From Candidatus Leptovillus gracilis (GTDB lineage Bacteria > Chloroflexota > Anaerolineae > Promineifilales > Promineifilaceae): 64,000 nt of DNA. The stretch spans positions 744,001-808,000 of the forward strand of contig JADJXA010000002.1 in the NCBI GenBank assembly GCA_016716065.1, read 5' to 3'. Below are positions 41,474 to 49,556 of this stretch, in pieces. The notes under the pieces were generated by a model. It was not told the DNA's origin. It saw only the letters and a list, made by a program, of their open reading frames with translations, and did no database searches. Within the stretch, counting starts at the first letter, position 1, and each line of letters starts with the position of its first letter. The translations under genes and the position numbers were made by a program.

Positions 41474-42111
41474 ATTGCTTTAGCGATGTGCTGCACGATG
41501 GTTTCTTCGTTGGCGATACCCTGGATGTGAACACGGCCGTTAATCGCCAGGTGCGGGTAGGCAAATACCGAATATTTCCAGGCCGCCTGGGGGAACATGT
41601 CGCCCATGATCAGGTAAGCGCGGATGTGAGGGCTGAAGGCAGCCATGTTGAAAACGGGTTGGGCCATGAGGGGACCGCTTTCATTGTTTACGGCCGTAAT
41701 CAATTCCAGGTTCACTTCTGTTTTTAGCCCATGCAGCTGCACCCGCGTTTTGGCCTCCAGGCCACTGCCGCGAAAAGCCACCGCCTGTATGGCCGTAACA
41801 AACGACGTCATCTGGTAGCCGGCGGGCAGCCCCACCAGGCGCACGCCCACATCTTCATACTCGTCCGGTGTGCCACGCATCACCCCCATGACTGGCCAGT
41901 AGGGATAGTTAATGCGCTGCGGCAGCATTTGAAAGGAAATATTGGCGAAACGGTCGGCCAGGGCGCGGCAAAGCTGCCCGGCTTCTCTTTCCCGTTGGCT
42001 GGCATTTTCATCCCCCCAAACGATGAGGTGCAAAGGCTCTGGCAAGTGTTCGATAAAAGAGGGGAGCTGCGCCCACGTCTCGGCATCGAAAATGTGTTGT
42101 TTGTCGTTCAT
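41470..42111 (-). CDS. Thioredoxin-fold protein resembling PDO, without active-site cysteines
   Basis: The protein (213 residues from the ATG at 42111) looks like the two-domain protein-disulfide oxidoreductases of the glutaredoxin-like type: a first domain to about residue 115 and a second with FPQAAWKYSVFAYPHLAINGRVHIQG, matching the usual cis-Pro and INGR region. Where a CPYC motif is expected (after the strand ITAVNNESGPLMAQP) no cysteine is present, so redox activity is doubtful. It might bind peptides or partners instead. AAAGGTT lies before the ATG. A small unknown gene lies just upstream. Confidence 0.65.
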   Translation of the reverse strand: MNDKQHIFDAETWAQLPSFIEHLPEPLHLIVWGDENASQREREAGQLCRALADRFANISFQMLPQRINYPYWPVMGVMRGTPDEYEDVGVRLVGLPAGYQMTSFVTAIQAVAFRGSGLEAKTRVQLHGLKTEVNLELITAVNNESGPLMAQPVFNMAAFSPHIRAYLIMGDMFPQAAWKYSVFAYPHLAINGRVHIQGIANEETIVQHIAKAI

Positions 42112-42196
42112 AACCTTTAGCCTCAACTCCGCTGAATCATTAGCCAGACAAAGCAAGCAAAACAGCCGTGCTTACCGGACTCGTCTCCCGCCACCA

Positions 42197-42463
42197 TCAA
42201 CTCAAAGAATCGCTCGCCTCTTCCGGCGAAGCGTACAACGTGTCCAGGTGGGCGTGTACCTGCACTTGTTTCTCTCTGGGGTAGATAACCGCCGGATACC
42301 AGCCATGTTTGGCGATAGACGGCCGTACCGCGCCAGATAACCCCGCGTTTTTTTTCCGGGGGAACTGCCAGATCACCCAGCCATCTAGCTGGTGAAAAGT
42401 TAATGTCGTTGGCTGCGAAGTAGACAAAGTGACATTGGCGACGATGGTTTCTTCAGCGTGCAT
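42197..42463 (-). CDS. Small protein of unknown function
   Basis: The 88-residue protein is not recognised. It has a beta-rich look (VANVTLSTSQPTTLTFHQL, WVIWQFPRKK) and no membrane segment. GGAGGG sits 5 bases before the ATG, which argues that it is real. It precedes the thioredoxin-fold gene by about 85 bases on the same strand, so both may be co-expressed. Confidence 0.6.
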   Translation of the reverse strand: MHAEETIVANVTLSTSQPTTLTFHQLDGWVIWQFPRKKNAGLSGAVRPSIAKHGWYPAVIYPREKQVQVHAHLDTLYASPEEASDSLS

Positions 42464-42490
42464 AATCCCTCCTTGATTGGATGACCGCGT

Positions 42491-43195
42491 TTAAACCAAC
42501 AAATGATCACCGGCTAAAATTGCCACAACTGTAGCGGTATCATTCAAGTTTTCCAAGAGGTAATCTGGTTTGTACTGCGCCAGAGTGGCGGCGGCGTGCC
42601 AACCACTGGCTACGGCAACGGCCGTTGCCTTTCCGGCCCGCGCACACAAAATATCGGCCGGCGTATCACCGACAATGATCGTACTTTCGCCGGTGAAACC
42701 CTCGCCCGTTAAGCCGCTGGCCCGCTGCATGGCGATCTCCGGCAGTTGATTGCGGTCCATATGGTCCGAGCCATAGGCCCCGATGCGGAATTGGTTCGTT
42801 TCCAGCCCGGCGGCGCTCAGCTTAAGCGGCGCCGTGCTGACGATATTACCTGTCAGCAGCCCCAAGACCATGTCATCGCGCTGGTTTAGGGCGGCCAACA
42901 GTTCCGGCACGCCCAGGCAGGGTTGAATGCCTTTGTCGGGAAAGGTCTCCCGCGCCTGGGCGGTCATCACATCATAAATCATCGGCAGTTTGCTTTGAAT
43001 ATCGGCGGCTGAAAATCCGGCCGCTTGCAGCAAATCGGTGATGATGCGCGCATCCGTTTTGCCGTCCATGCGGTAGTTTTCGATGGGGCCGGCCGTGCCA
43101 CATACTTGCTCCAGGGCATAGGTCATCGCGGCGCGGCCAGCGCCATTGCTGCGAATCAGCGTGCCATCAATGTCGAACAGGATTAAGCGCTTCAT
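42491..43195 (-). CDS. HAD-family hydrolase (phosphoglycolate phosphatase-like)
   Basis: The 234-residue protein has HAD motif I FDIDGTLIRS, motif II LLTGNIVST and motif IV IIVGDTPADILCA, with a helical cap (about residues 20-85). It resembles Gph-type phosphatases acting on phosphoglycolate or other small phosphates. Its ATG overlaps the stop of the aldolase gene by four bases, so the two are coupled. Confidence 0.88.
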   Translation of the reverse strand: MKRLILFDIDGTLIRSNGAGRAAMTYALEQVCGTAGPIENYRMDGKTDARIITDLLQAAGFSAADIQSKLPMIYDVMTAQARETFPDKGIQPCLGVPELLAALNQRDDMVLGLLTGNIVSTAPLKLSAAGLETNQFRIGAYGSDHMDRNQLPEIAMQRASGLTGEGFTGESTIIVGDTPADILCARAGKATAVAVASGWHAAATLAQYKPDYLLENLNDTATVVAILAGDHLLV

Positions 43196-44121
43196 CGGGC
43201 CAACAGTCGTTCGATTGCCGGCCAGAACGGGCCGACGGGTGTGGTGCGCGGCAGCATGGGCGGTCCCACCGGCACGCCCCGCTCCGCCAAAATGGCCTTA
43301 ATCCAGCCAAGTCGCTGCCCATTCGGCGTCAGCGCCAAAATCTGTCGGATAATGGCTTGCTGCCGCTGCGCCTCGGCCAGGTCCCCGGCGGCAAACGCTT
43401 CGGTCAGGGCCACGAAAGGTTCGGGAACGGCCGTACTCAATCCGCTCAGCAGCCCATCCATGCCCAGCGCCAGCAACCCCAGGGCGATGGTTTCGTTGCC
43501 TGCCAGGGCCACCACAACGTCCGGTCGGGCGTCTAGCAGGCTGCGAATTTGCCCGGCGTCGGCGCGGCTGGACTTCATGCCTGCCAGGTTGGGCAGGGTG
43601 TCGGCCAATTTGCCCAGCAGCGCCGGGCTGATACCGTTGACGGCCAACTGCGGGATGTCGTAGAGAATGAGCGGTGTATTGGGCGCGGCGGCGCTGATCT
43701 GTTGAAAATACAGCGCCAGGCTGCCATCGTCCATGCCATAAAAATAAGGCGTCATCGCGGCGATGGCATCCGCGCCGATCTCTTCGGCGTGGCGGGCCAG
43801 GGTGATGGCGTGGTCGGTGCGCAGTGCGCCAACGTGGACCAGCACCGGCACACGGCCGTCTACCGCATCTATGACGGCCGTATGCAGCTTTTGCCGCTCG
43901 GCCAGGTCCAGGGCAATGCCTTCGCCGGTGCTGCCCCCGGCAAACAACCCTTTCACCCCTACACCCACACCCGCGCCAACGCCCCGTTCAATCAGAAAGT
44001 CTACCAGGGCGGGGATAACGGCCGTGTTCACCGAATAGCCATCATTGCCAATGGGCGTCGCCATCGCCGGCGTTACGCCGTGTATCAACCTGCTCTTCAA
44101 TCGTGCAATTTTCGTCTTCAC
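43192..44121 (-). CDS. Dihydrodipicolinate synthase / N-acetylneuraminate lyase family aldolase
   Basis: The 309-residue protein is a class I aldolase barrel with GGSTGEG, the Tyr in LILYDIP and the Schiff-base Lys in GMKSS. Members make dihydrodipicolinate or cleave sialic acid and keto-sugar acids. The DapA-type Arg is not plain, so lysine synthesis is not assured. A stretch VGAGVGVGVKG adds several Gly-Val residues before GGSTGEG, probably from a short repeat. It starts at GTG with GGAG upstream, and overlaps the HAD phosphatase gene. Confidence 0.85.
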   Translation of the reverse strand: MKTKIARLKSRLIHGVTPAMATPIGNDGYSVNTAVIPALVDFLIERGVGAGVGVGVKGLFAGGSTGEGIALDLAERQKLHTAVIDAVDGRVPVLVHVGALRTDHAITLARHAEEIGADAIAAMTPYFYGMDDGSLALYFQQISAAAPNTPLILYDIPQLAVNGISPALLGKLADTLPNLAGMKSSRADAGQIRSLLDARPDVVVALAGNETIALGLLALGMDGLLSGLSTAVPEPFVALTEAFAAGDLAEAQRQQAIIRQILALTPNGQRLGWIKAILAERGVPVGPPMLPRTTPVGPFWPAIERLLAR

Positions 44122-44150
44122 TTTGCCATTCTCCGTTCCCCGATCTTGGT

Positions 44151-45500
44151 TTATACCCTGGCCCGCAGTGGCAGGTGCATCTGCTCCGCTTTGGTCAGCG
44201 ATTTTTCAAAAATTTGCATCCCTTCGCCCACCATCGCCTGGGGAATGTTCAGCGCCGGGGTCAGGCGGATGGCGTTGCGGCCACAGGGGATCAGCAGCAG
44301 CCCTTCTTCAAACGCATCCTGAATGATGGTGTTGCGCAGGGCCACAGCCCGCGTTTTGTTTTGCTGCTCTTCGATAAATTCGACGCCGATCATCAGGCCG
44401 CGCCCGCGCACTTCGCCGATGCTGGGGTGGCGTTCTTGCATTTCGCGTAGGGATTGCATAATCCAGTCACCCGTGGCGGCAGCCTGGGCCAGCAGCCCTT
44501 CTTGCTCGATCACGTTCAGCGTCGCCAGGGCGGCGGTGGCGGCGACCGGGTTACCGCCAAAAGTGCTGCCGTGCGAACCCGGCCGCCAGATCATGTGTTC
44601 TTTGCGGGCGATGATACCGCCAATGGGCAGCCCGCTGCCCACGCCTTTGGCGAAGCAGACCACGTCGGGCTGCACATCTTCGTGTTCAATGGCCCACCAA
44701 CGGCCGGTGCGCCCGGCGCCGCTTTGAATTTCATCCACGATCAGCATGATGCCGTATTCATCGCAGATAGTTCGCAAGCGGCGCATAAAGCCGGACGAGG
44801 GCACAATATAGCCGCCTTCGCCCTGGATAGGTTCGATCAAAATGCCGGCAATGTCTTCTGGTTCTAACAGGCTGTGGAAGACGTGTTCTTCCAGGTAGTC
44901 TAGTATGGCGTCGCCGGCGTTCTGGCCGTCTTGGGCGGACAGCAGCGGGCGGTAGTCGTTGGGGTAGGGCAGGTGATGGACGTAGACGCCGGGTTTGTAG
45001 TTTTCGCGCTGCACCGCTTTGCTGGCGGTGAAGGAAAGGGAGCCGAGGGTACGGCCGTGAAATGCCCCTAAGAAGCCGATAAACTTGGAACGGCCGGTCT
45101 TGTACATCGCCAGCTTAATGGCCGATTCAACCGCTTCGGTGCCGGAATTTGCCAGGTAAACGATGCTGTCGGGCATGGGGGCGATCTGTTGCAGCTTTTC
45201 GGCCAGGTCTACGGCCTGGGGGTAGAAAAAATCGCTCAGGCAGATGTGCCAGAATTTGTCTACCTGCTCGTGGACCGCCTGGGCGACGGCCGGATGGCGG
45301 TGGCCGACGTTGAGAACGGCGACCCCGGCCATAAAATCTATGTAGCGACGGCCGTCTACATCCCACACTTCAGAACCCTGGGCGCGATCTACCACCAGGG
45401 CGTATTCGCGGGTATAAGATGGCGACAAACTCGCCAGATCACGTTGAATGATGGCCTGCCCTTTGGGTCCGGCCCCGTTTAAACTGAACTTCATGACCAT
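44151..45500 (-). CDS. Class III PLP aminotransferase (acetylornithine/4-aminobutyrate type)
   Basis: The protein (449 residues from the ATG at 45500) is a fold-type I aminotransferase. It shows NSGTEAVESAIKLA, GAFHGRT, the Asp of LIVDEIQSGAGRTG and the PLP Lys in CFAKGVGSGLP. It should move an amino group from an omega-amine such as 4-aminobutyrate, acetylornithine or a similar compound to 2-oxoglutarate. The start was chosen by AAGGAG eight bases upstream; a longer reading adds a tail encoded by the clpS gene end. It is followed by the aldolase and phosphatase genes, a possible catabolic run. Confidence 0.92.
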   Translation of the reverse strand: MVMKFSLNGAGPKGQAIIQRDLASLSPSYTREYALVVDRAQGSEVWDVDGRRYIDFMAGVAVLNVGHRHPAVAQAVHEQVDKFWHICLSDFFYPQAVDLAEKLQQIAPMPDSIVYLANSGTEAVESAIKLAMYKTGRSKFIGFLGAFHGRTLGSLSFTASKAVQRENYKPGVYVHHLPYPNDYRPLLSAQDGQNAGDAILDYLEEHVFHSLLEPEDIAGILIEPIQGEGGYIVPSSGFMRRLRTICDEYGIMLIVDEIQSGAGRTGRWWAIEHEDVQPDVVCFAKGVGSGLPIGGIIARKEHMIWRPGSHGSTFGGNPVAATAALATLNVIEQEGLLAQAAATGDWIMQSLREMQERHPSIGEVRGRGLMIGVEFIEEQQNKTRAVALRNTIIQDAFEEGLLLIPCGRNAIRLTPALNIPQAMVGEGMQIFEKSLTKAEQMHLPLRARV

Positions 45501-45527
45501 GACTTGACTCCTTAGAAATGACTTAAC

Positions 45528-45553
45528 GCAGAGATACAGAGGCGCAGAGGTGG
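45528..45553. repeat. CGCAGAGATACAGAGGCGCAGAG repeat
   Basis: A single arm of the CGGAGGCGCAGAG family lies between clpS and the aminotransferase gene. Confidence 0.55.
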
Positions 45554-45594
45554 GACTCTGCTCTCCGCTGATTGACGATGTTCGGTTGGCTCTG

Positions 45595-45906
45595 CTACTC
45601 CGGTTCAATGGTAAATTGGAGGGGATACCCTTCCAGGTTGGCGGCAAATTGGGCTTTGCCCACCCGTTTTTGCGCCTCGGCAAGCGGCAAAGTTGCCACG
45701 TAGGCTATGCCGGCGGTGTGGGCCACAAAAGTAACGTGTTCAGCTTCCATCGAGGTGAGTTGGAAGATTTTTTGCAGGATGAGAACGACAAACTCGTAAG
45801 GCGTTACCTCGTCATTGTGGATGAGGACGCGGTAGGGTGGTTCCAATGCTTCGGCCTGTTCGGTCTCTTCGTAGATGTCCGGGGAGATCAGGGTTTGTGC
45901 TGCCAT
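45595..45906 (-). CDS. clpS: ATP-dependent Clp protease adaptor ClpS
   Basis: ClpS hands N-degron substrates to ClpA or ClpC. The 103-residue protein has the core motif VLIHNDEVTPYEFVV, with the substrate-binding Asn-Asp, and the conserved helix region VTFVAHTAGIAYVAT. The disordered N-terminus (about 22 residues) needed for ClpA/C delivery is present. It is read from a strong promoter whose -10 box ends six bases from the ATG. No clpA or clpC is in the window. Confidence 0.92.
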   Translation of the reverse strand: MAAQTLISPDIYEETEQAEALEPPYRVLIHNDEVTPYEFVVLILQKIFQLTSMEAEHVTFVAHTAGIAYVATLPLAEAQKRVGKAQFAANLEGYPLQFTIEPE

Positions 45907-45912
45907 GTCTGG

Positions 45913-45941
45913 ATTATAGAGAGTGGACCACGGGCGCGCAA
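45913..45941 (-). promoter_or_regulatory. Leaderless promoter of clpS
   Basis: Minus strand: TTGCGC (45936-45941), 17-base spacer, TATAAT (45913-45918), six bases, ATG (45906). This is the clearest example of the leaderless layout in the window. Confidence 0.7.
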
Positions 45942-46071
45942 TAGTTCGGCGGTGGGGGACAGCACAATCGCATCATTGCTTGATGCGACATTGGAACGTG
46001 CCCTGATTTAGGAGCTTTGCCCCACAATGGCACGGCTTGGGGGTTGTTGTGGGTTGTGGGTCTGTCTGATT

Positions 46072-46908
46072 TCAGGCGGAAACGAGGGTGATTTCGGTGA
46101 TTTCTGGCGGGCAGTTTAAGCGGATTGGCTCGTTGGTGACGCCGATACCCCGGTTGGTGTAGAGCCACATCTCCTGCACGCGGAACAGGCCCATGTCGTA
46201 TTTGCGTCCCAGGTGGGGCAAAATGAGCGCTCCGCCCAGGCGCGGGAAACGCACCTGCCCGCCGTGCGAATGGCCGGACAACTGCAAAGCAATTTGCGGA
46301 TACCGGGCGTATTCGTCGGCCAGGTCTGGTTCGTGCAGCAGCAGCACCACTGGCGCGTCGGCTGGCGCGCCAGCCAGAGCGGCGGCGATGTCGGGTTGCC
46401 CCGCCCAACCATCATCCAGGCCGGCCAGGTATAAGTGGCCCCCGCCCTGGCTGATGGGCACGCCCTGGTTGATCAGGTAAGGCAGCCGGGCCTCGTCGAA
46501 GCCTTTTTTAACGATGTTGACGTCGGTCCATAGGTCGTGGTTGCCCATGACGGCAAAGACGCCGTGTCTGGCATCCAGCCCAGCCAGGATGGGGGCCAGG
46601 TCAAAAATGGCGTCTACTTCGTGCCAGACATAGTCGCCGGTCAGCACCGTCAGGTCTGGTTGTAGGCTGTTGGTCAGGGCCACCGCTTCGCGCACAAAAT
46701 CGGGTTGGGTGAAGGGGTAGAGGTGGAAATCGCTTAATAAGGCCAGGCGGAAACCTTCCAGTGATGGAGCCAGTCCTTTGATGGGCAGGGTCTGGCGCTC
46801 GATGACCAACTGCCTGGATTCGTCGCTGCGGGTGATGTGGAAACCGGCAGCCGCGACTGCGCCGCCCACAGCCAGTGTCCCGGCGGCCAGAAATTTACGT
46901 CGGCTCAT
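46072..46908 (-). CDS. Metallophosphoesterase with Tat signal
   Basis: The protein (278 residues from the ATG at 46908) begins with a twin-arginine signal, MSRRKFLAAGTLAVGG, so it should be exported folded. The calcineurin-like metal motifs follow: LLSDFHLYPF, LTGDYVWHE, MGNHDLW, LLLHEPD and LSGHSHGGQ. It resembles YkuE-type phosphoesterases, where metal-dependent hydrolysis of UDP-sugar or lipid phosphates at the envelope is proposed. A GTG ten codons earlier is possible, but the Tat motif favours this ATG. Confidence 0.9.
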   Translation of the reverse strand: MSRRKFLAAGTLAVGGAVAAAGFHITRSDESRQLVIERQTLPIKGLAPSLEGFRLALLSDFHLYPFTQPDFVREAVALTNSLQPDLTVLTGDYVWHEVDAIFDLAPILAGLDARHGVFAVMGNHDLWTDVNIVKKGFDEARLPYLINQGVPISQGGGHLYLAGLDDGWAGQPDIAAALAGAPADAPVVLLLHEPDLADEYARYPQIALQLSGHSHGGQVRFPRLGGALILPHLGRKYDMGLFRVQEMWLYTNRGIGVTNEPIRLNCPPEITEITLVSA

Positions 46909-46962
46909 GAGGTTGTCATATCCTTGTTTGGCAAACACGCAGATTGTTTCAGAGAACGGCCG

Positions 46963-47172
46963 TCAGGCAGCGCTCTCGGCCTCCGTAGTTAGTTTTTTTG
47001 CTTTTATGCGTTCGCGGATGACGACCACCAGAATCAAGGTGGTGATAAACAAAGCAGCGATGATGACACGCTGGACGCCAGGGGGCAGTTTGTGTAACAG
47101 GGCAAAATTGAGGCGCGATTCCTGGGGAACGGCCGTTTCCAATTCTGTATCATTGTCGCTTGATTCGCTCAT
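46963..47172 (-). CDS. Small single-pass membrane protein
   Basis: The 69-residue protein has one membrane helix (about 34-53, VIIAALFITTLILVVVI) between polar ends. No family is recognised. GGAGG lies before the ATG. It precedes the phosphoesterase gene on the same strand, so they may be co-transcribed. Confidence 0.6.
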   Translation of the reverse strand: MSESSDNDTELETAVPQESRLNFALLHKLPPGVQRVIIAALFITTLILVVVIRERIKAKKLTTEAESAA

Positions 47173-47222
47173 GGCAACTCCTCCACATCCGATTCAGGGT
47201 CTAAACGTCTGATGATACCACC

Positions 47223-47274
47223 GGCCTGTCTAAAAGTTCAACTTCTCCAGAGAAGTTGAACTTTTAGACAGGCC
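47223..47274. terminator. 24-bp perfect hairpin
   Basis: GGCCTGTCTAAAAGTTCAAC... at 47223-47246 pairs perfectly with 47251-47274 around CCAG. The stop codon of the oxidase gene lies within the stem. It shares the AAAAGTTCAACTT core with 5538-5571. Confidence 0.85.
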
Positions 47275-48350
47275 AATTCGGGGCAATGAGGGTTTTGTCA
47301 ATATCGGCCACGCGGGCGCAGCCGCAGAGTCCCATCGCCAGGTCAATCTCAAAGCGCAAAATATCCAATACCCGTTCCACGCCGCGCTGGCCGTCGTAGG
47401 CCAGCCCCCATAGCACCGGCCGCCCTACGGCCACCGCTTTCGCCCCCAAAGCCAGCGCCTTGATCACGTCCGTGCCCCGGCGAATGCCGCCATCTAAGAG
47501 AACCAGCAGGCGGTCGCCAACGGCCGTTACAATTTCTGGCAACGCTTCAATCGTCGCCGGAGCGGTATCCAGTTGCCGCCCGCCGTGGTTCGAGACAAAA
47601 ATGCCGGCTACGCCATAATCCAACGCCTGCCGCGCATCCGCCGGATGCACCACCCCCTTCAAAAACACCGGCAGTTTGCTCGTAGCGCACAACCATTCCA
47701 CATCCTGCCACGACAGTGACTGGTCGAACAGCGAAGTCACGTAAGCCGCCAGGCCGGAATCTTGCACATCTTGCGGAAACTGCTCCTGGCCGGCCGGCAT
47801 CAGATTCTTCACCGACAGACCCGGCGGCAATTGGAAACGGTTGCGTACGTCTCGTTCGCGGCGGCCCCAGATTTGCGCGTCCACCGTCAGCACCAACGCC
47901 GAGCAGCCGGCCGCCTCGGCCCGCCGAATCAGGCCGACCGTCGCGCCGCGATCTTTATAGACGTACAACTGGAACCAGACCGGTCCCTGCGCCGCGGCCA
48001 GCACGTCTTCGATGGAGGTCGTGGAGAGGGTGCTGAGGATCATGGTGGTCCCAGGCCGCGCCGGCCGCTTTCACCGTGGCAATCTCGCCTTCTGGATGCG
48101 CCATGCGATGAAAAGCGGTCGGCGCTATCATCACCGGCATGGCCATCTTTTCGCCTAACAGCGTCACCGACGTATCGCGCCGGCTTATGTCTTTCAGGAC
48201 ACGGTAATAGAGCCTGATGCGGTCGAAGGCGGCGTGGTTTTCGTGCAGGGTGATTTCGTCATGGGCGCCGCTGGCGTAATAATCGTAGGCCATCTGCGGC
48301 AGCTTTTCCCGCGCCAGTTGCTCAAATTCATCGATGTTGATCGGATCCAA
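47264..48350 (-). pseudogene. FMN-dependent alpha-hydroxy acid oxidase/dehydrogenase, frameshifted
   Basis: Two overlapping frames join into one protein of about 361 residues if one base is dropped at about 48053: MDPINIDEFEQLAREKLP at the start, VKAAGAAGTTMILST across the break, then SNHGGRQLD with the catalytic His and the FMN-binding LLDGGIRRGTDVIKA. This is the glycolate/lactate oxidase family that oxidises 2-hydroxy acids to 2-keto acids. The TTG start at 48350 is chosen because AAGGAGAGG lies six bases upstream. As written the gene would give only a truncated N-terminus; a sequence error is quite possible. Confidence 0.82.
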
Positions 48351-48458
48351 AGTTTCCTCTCCTTGAAAATAGTCCACGATACCGGCCGATAGAAAATTTG
48401 TGGGCCGTGTCTCTGCGGTTGGCCGTTCACGGATCGCCCAGATCAAACTTCCTGCAAA

Positions 48459-48763
48459 TCATCGCGCACGGGTTCGCATGCGCAAACCAAGGCGATAGGC
48501 GGCTGAAGCAATGGCATGGCTGGTAACCGGACCGGCGACCATCAGCAGCACAATCAACAACAACCCCTTGCCCCACCCCAATGGCGTCCAGGCTACCGCG
48601 GCAATCAGCAGCAGCACCACGCCAAACACCCCCACCTTGCCGGTGGCGTGCAGCCTGGTATAGACATCCGGCAGGCGGATATAACCGATAATACCGACCA
48701 CCGAAAAAAACGTACCCACGACGATGGCCAGAATGGCGTAATCAATTGTAATACAGTTTCCAT
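48459..48763 (-). pseudogene. mnhG: Mrp antiporter subunit G, frameshifted near its start
   Basis: From about residue 9 the protein is a normal MnhG: three helices with IGYIRLPDVYTRLHATGK as signature. The likely start ATG 48763 (METVLQLI) is out of frame with the rest by one base near 48742-48746. A GTG at 48719 would give an 86-residue protein lacking the first helix. MnhG is a small membrane subunit of the seven-part Na+/H+ antiporter. It is the last gene of the mrp operon. Confidence 0.78.
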
Positions 48764-48778
48764 TGTCCGTTTACGACC

Positions 48779-49059
48779 TCAGAATATCTGTTCGTCGGCG
48801 ACGAATTTAGCCAGAGCCATCGTGCCGATAAAACCTAACGCGGCCAGCCCAATAGCCACATCAATGTAAATGCTGTCGCGGTTAATCAGCGCCAATAAGA
48901 CCAGAATGGCCAAGAATAGTGTACCACCAGGTCTACAGCGATCAAGCGGTCCACCACGTTTTCACCGCGCCAGACGCGCCAGACGGCCAGGGCAATCAGC
49001 ACGATGTGGATGAGCAGCGAGAGGTAAACGCTTAATAATAAGATGTTTGTCAGCATCAT
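48779..49059 (-). pseudogene. mnhF: Mrp antiporter subunit F, frameshifted
   Basis: The first half (ILLLSVYLSLLIHIVLIAL, VVDRLIAVDLV) and the second half (TLFLAILVLLALINRDSIYIDVAIG) are in frames that differ by one base at about 48923-48928. With one base added the result is a normal MnhF of about 93 residues with three helices. It lies between the E and G genes as expected. Confidence 0.78.
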
Positions 49060-49071
49060 TGCCTTTGGGTC

Positions 49072-49554
49072 CTATGGGAAAATCTTGTCTAGAAGATCTT
49101 TGCGCTGTTTTTGGGCAGCGGACACGGCCGTTTCCGCCTGCGACACGTCTAACGCATGGGTGTACATCACGCCATTGTCGTCAATTTCCACTACCATCTC
49201 CCCCGGCGTCAGGGTGATGGCATGGGCGCTGAGGGCTGTGCCCAATTCAGTCCGGCAGCCAGATGGGATGGCGATGATGCCTTGTTGGATGGGCAGTTTG
49301 GGGTCCAGTACGATGCGCGCTACCTGTACGCCGCTAACCAGCAACTCCCAGGCCAGCACCAGGACGTATTGTGCCAGGGCGGTAACGGCCGTTAGCCCGC
49401 GCATCCCCTCTCTATCCTGGCCGCGCAGCCGCAGCAACAACACAACCCCCACTGCCAATAACCCACCCACCAGCACGTTACTCAACTGGTATCTGGACGT
49501 TAAAGTCAGGTAGACGATTGTCAAAAACAAAACAGTGCGTCCCAAATAAGCCAT
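49072..49554 (-). CDS. mnhE: Mrp Na+/H+ antiporter subunit E
   Basis: The 160-residue protein has an N-terminal membrane hairpin and the MnhE cytosolic part with SGVQVARIVLDPKLP, ALSAHAITLTPGEMVVEID, typical of the family. GGGAGG lies before the ATG, three bases after the mnhD stop. Subunit E is needed for assembly of the whole complex. Confidence 0.9.
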   Translation of the reverse strand: MAYLGRTVLFLTIVYLTLTSRYQLSNVLVGGLLAVGVVLLLRLRGQDREGMRGLTAVTALAQYVLVLAWELLVSGVQVARIVLDPKLPIQQGIIAIPSGCRTELGTALSAHAITLTPGEMVVEIDDNGVMYTHALDVSQAETAVSAAQKQRKDLLDKIFP

Positions 49555-49556
49555 CG

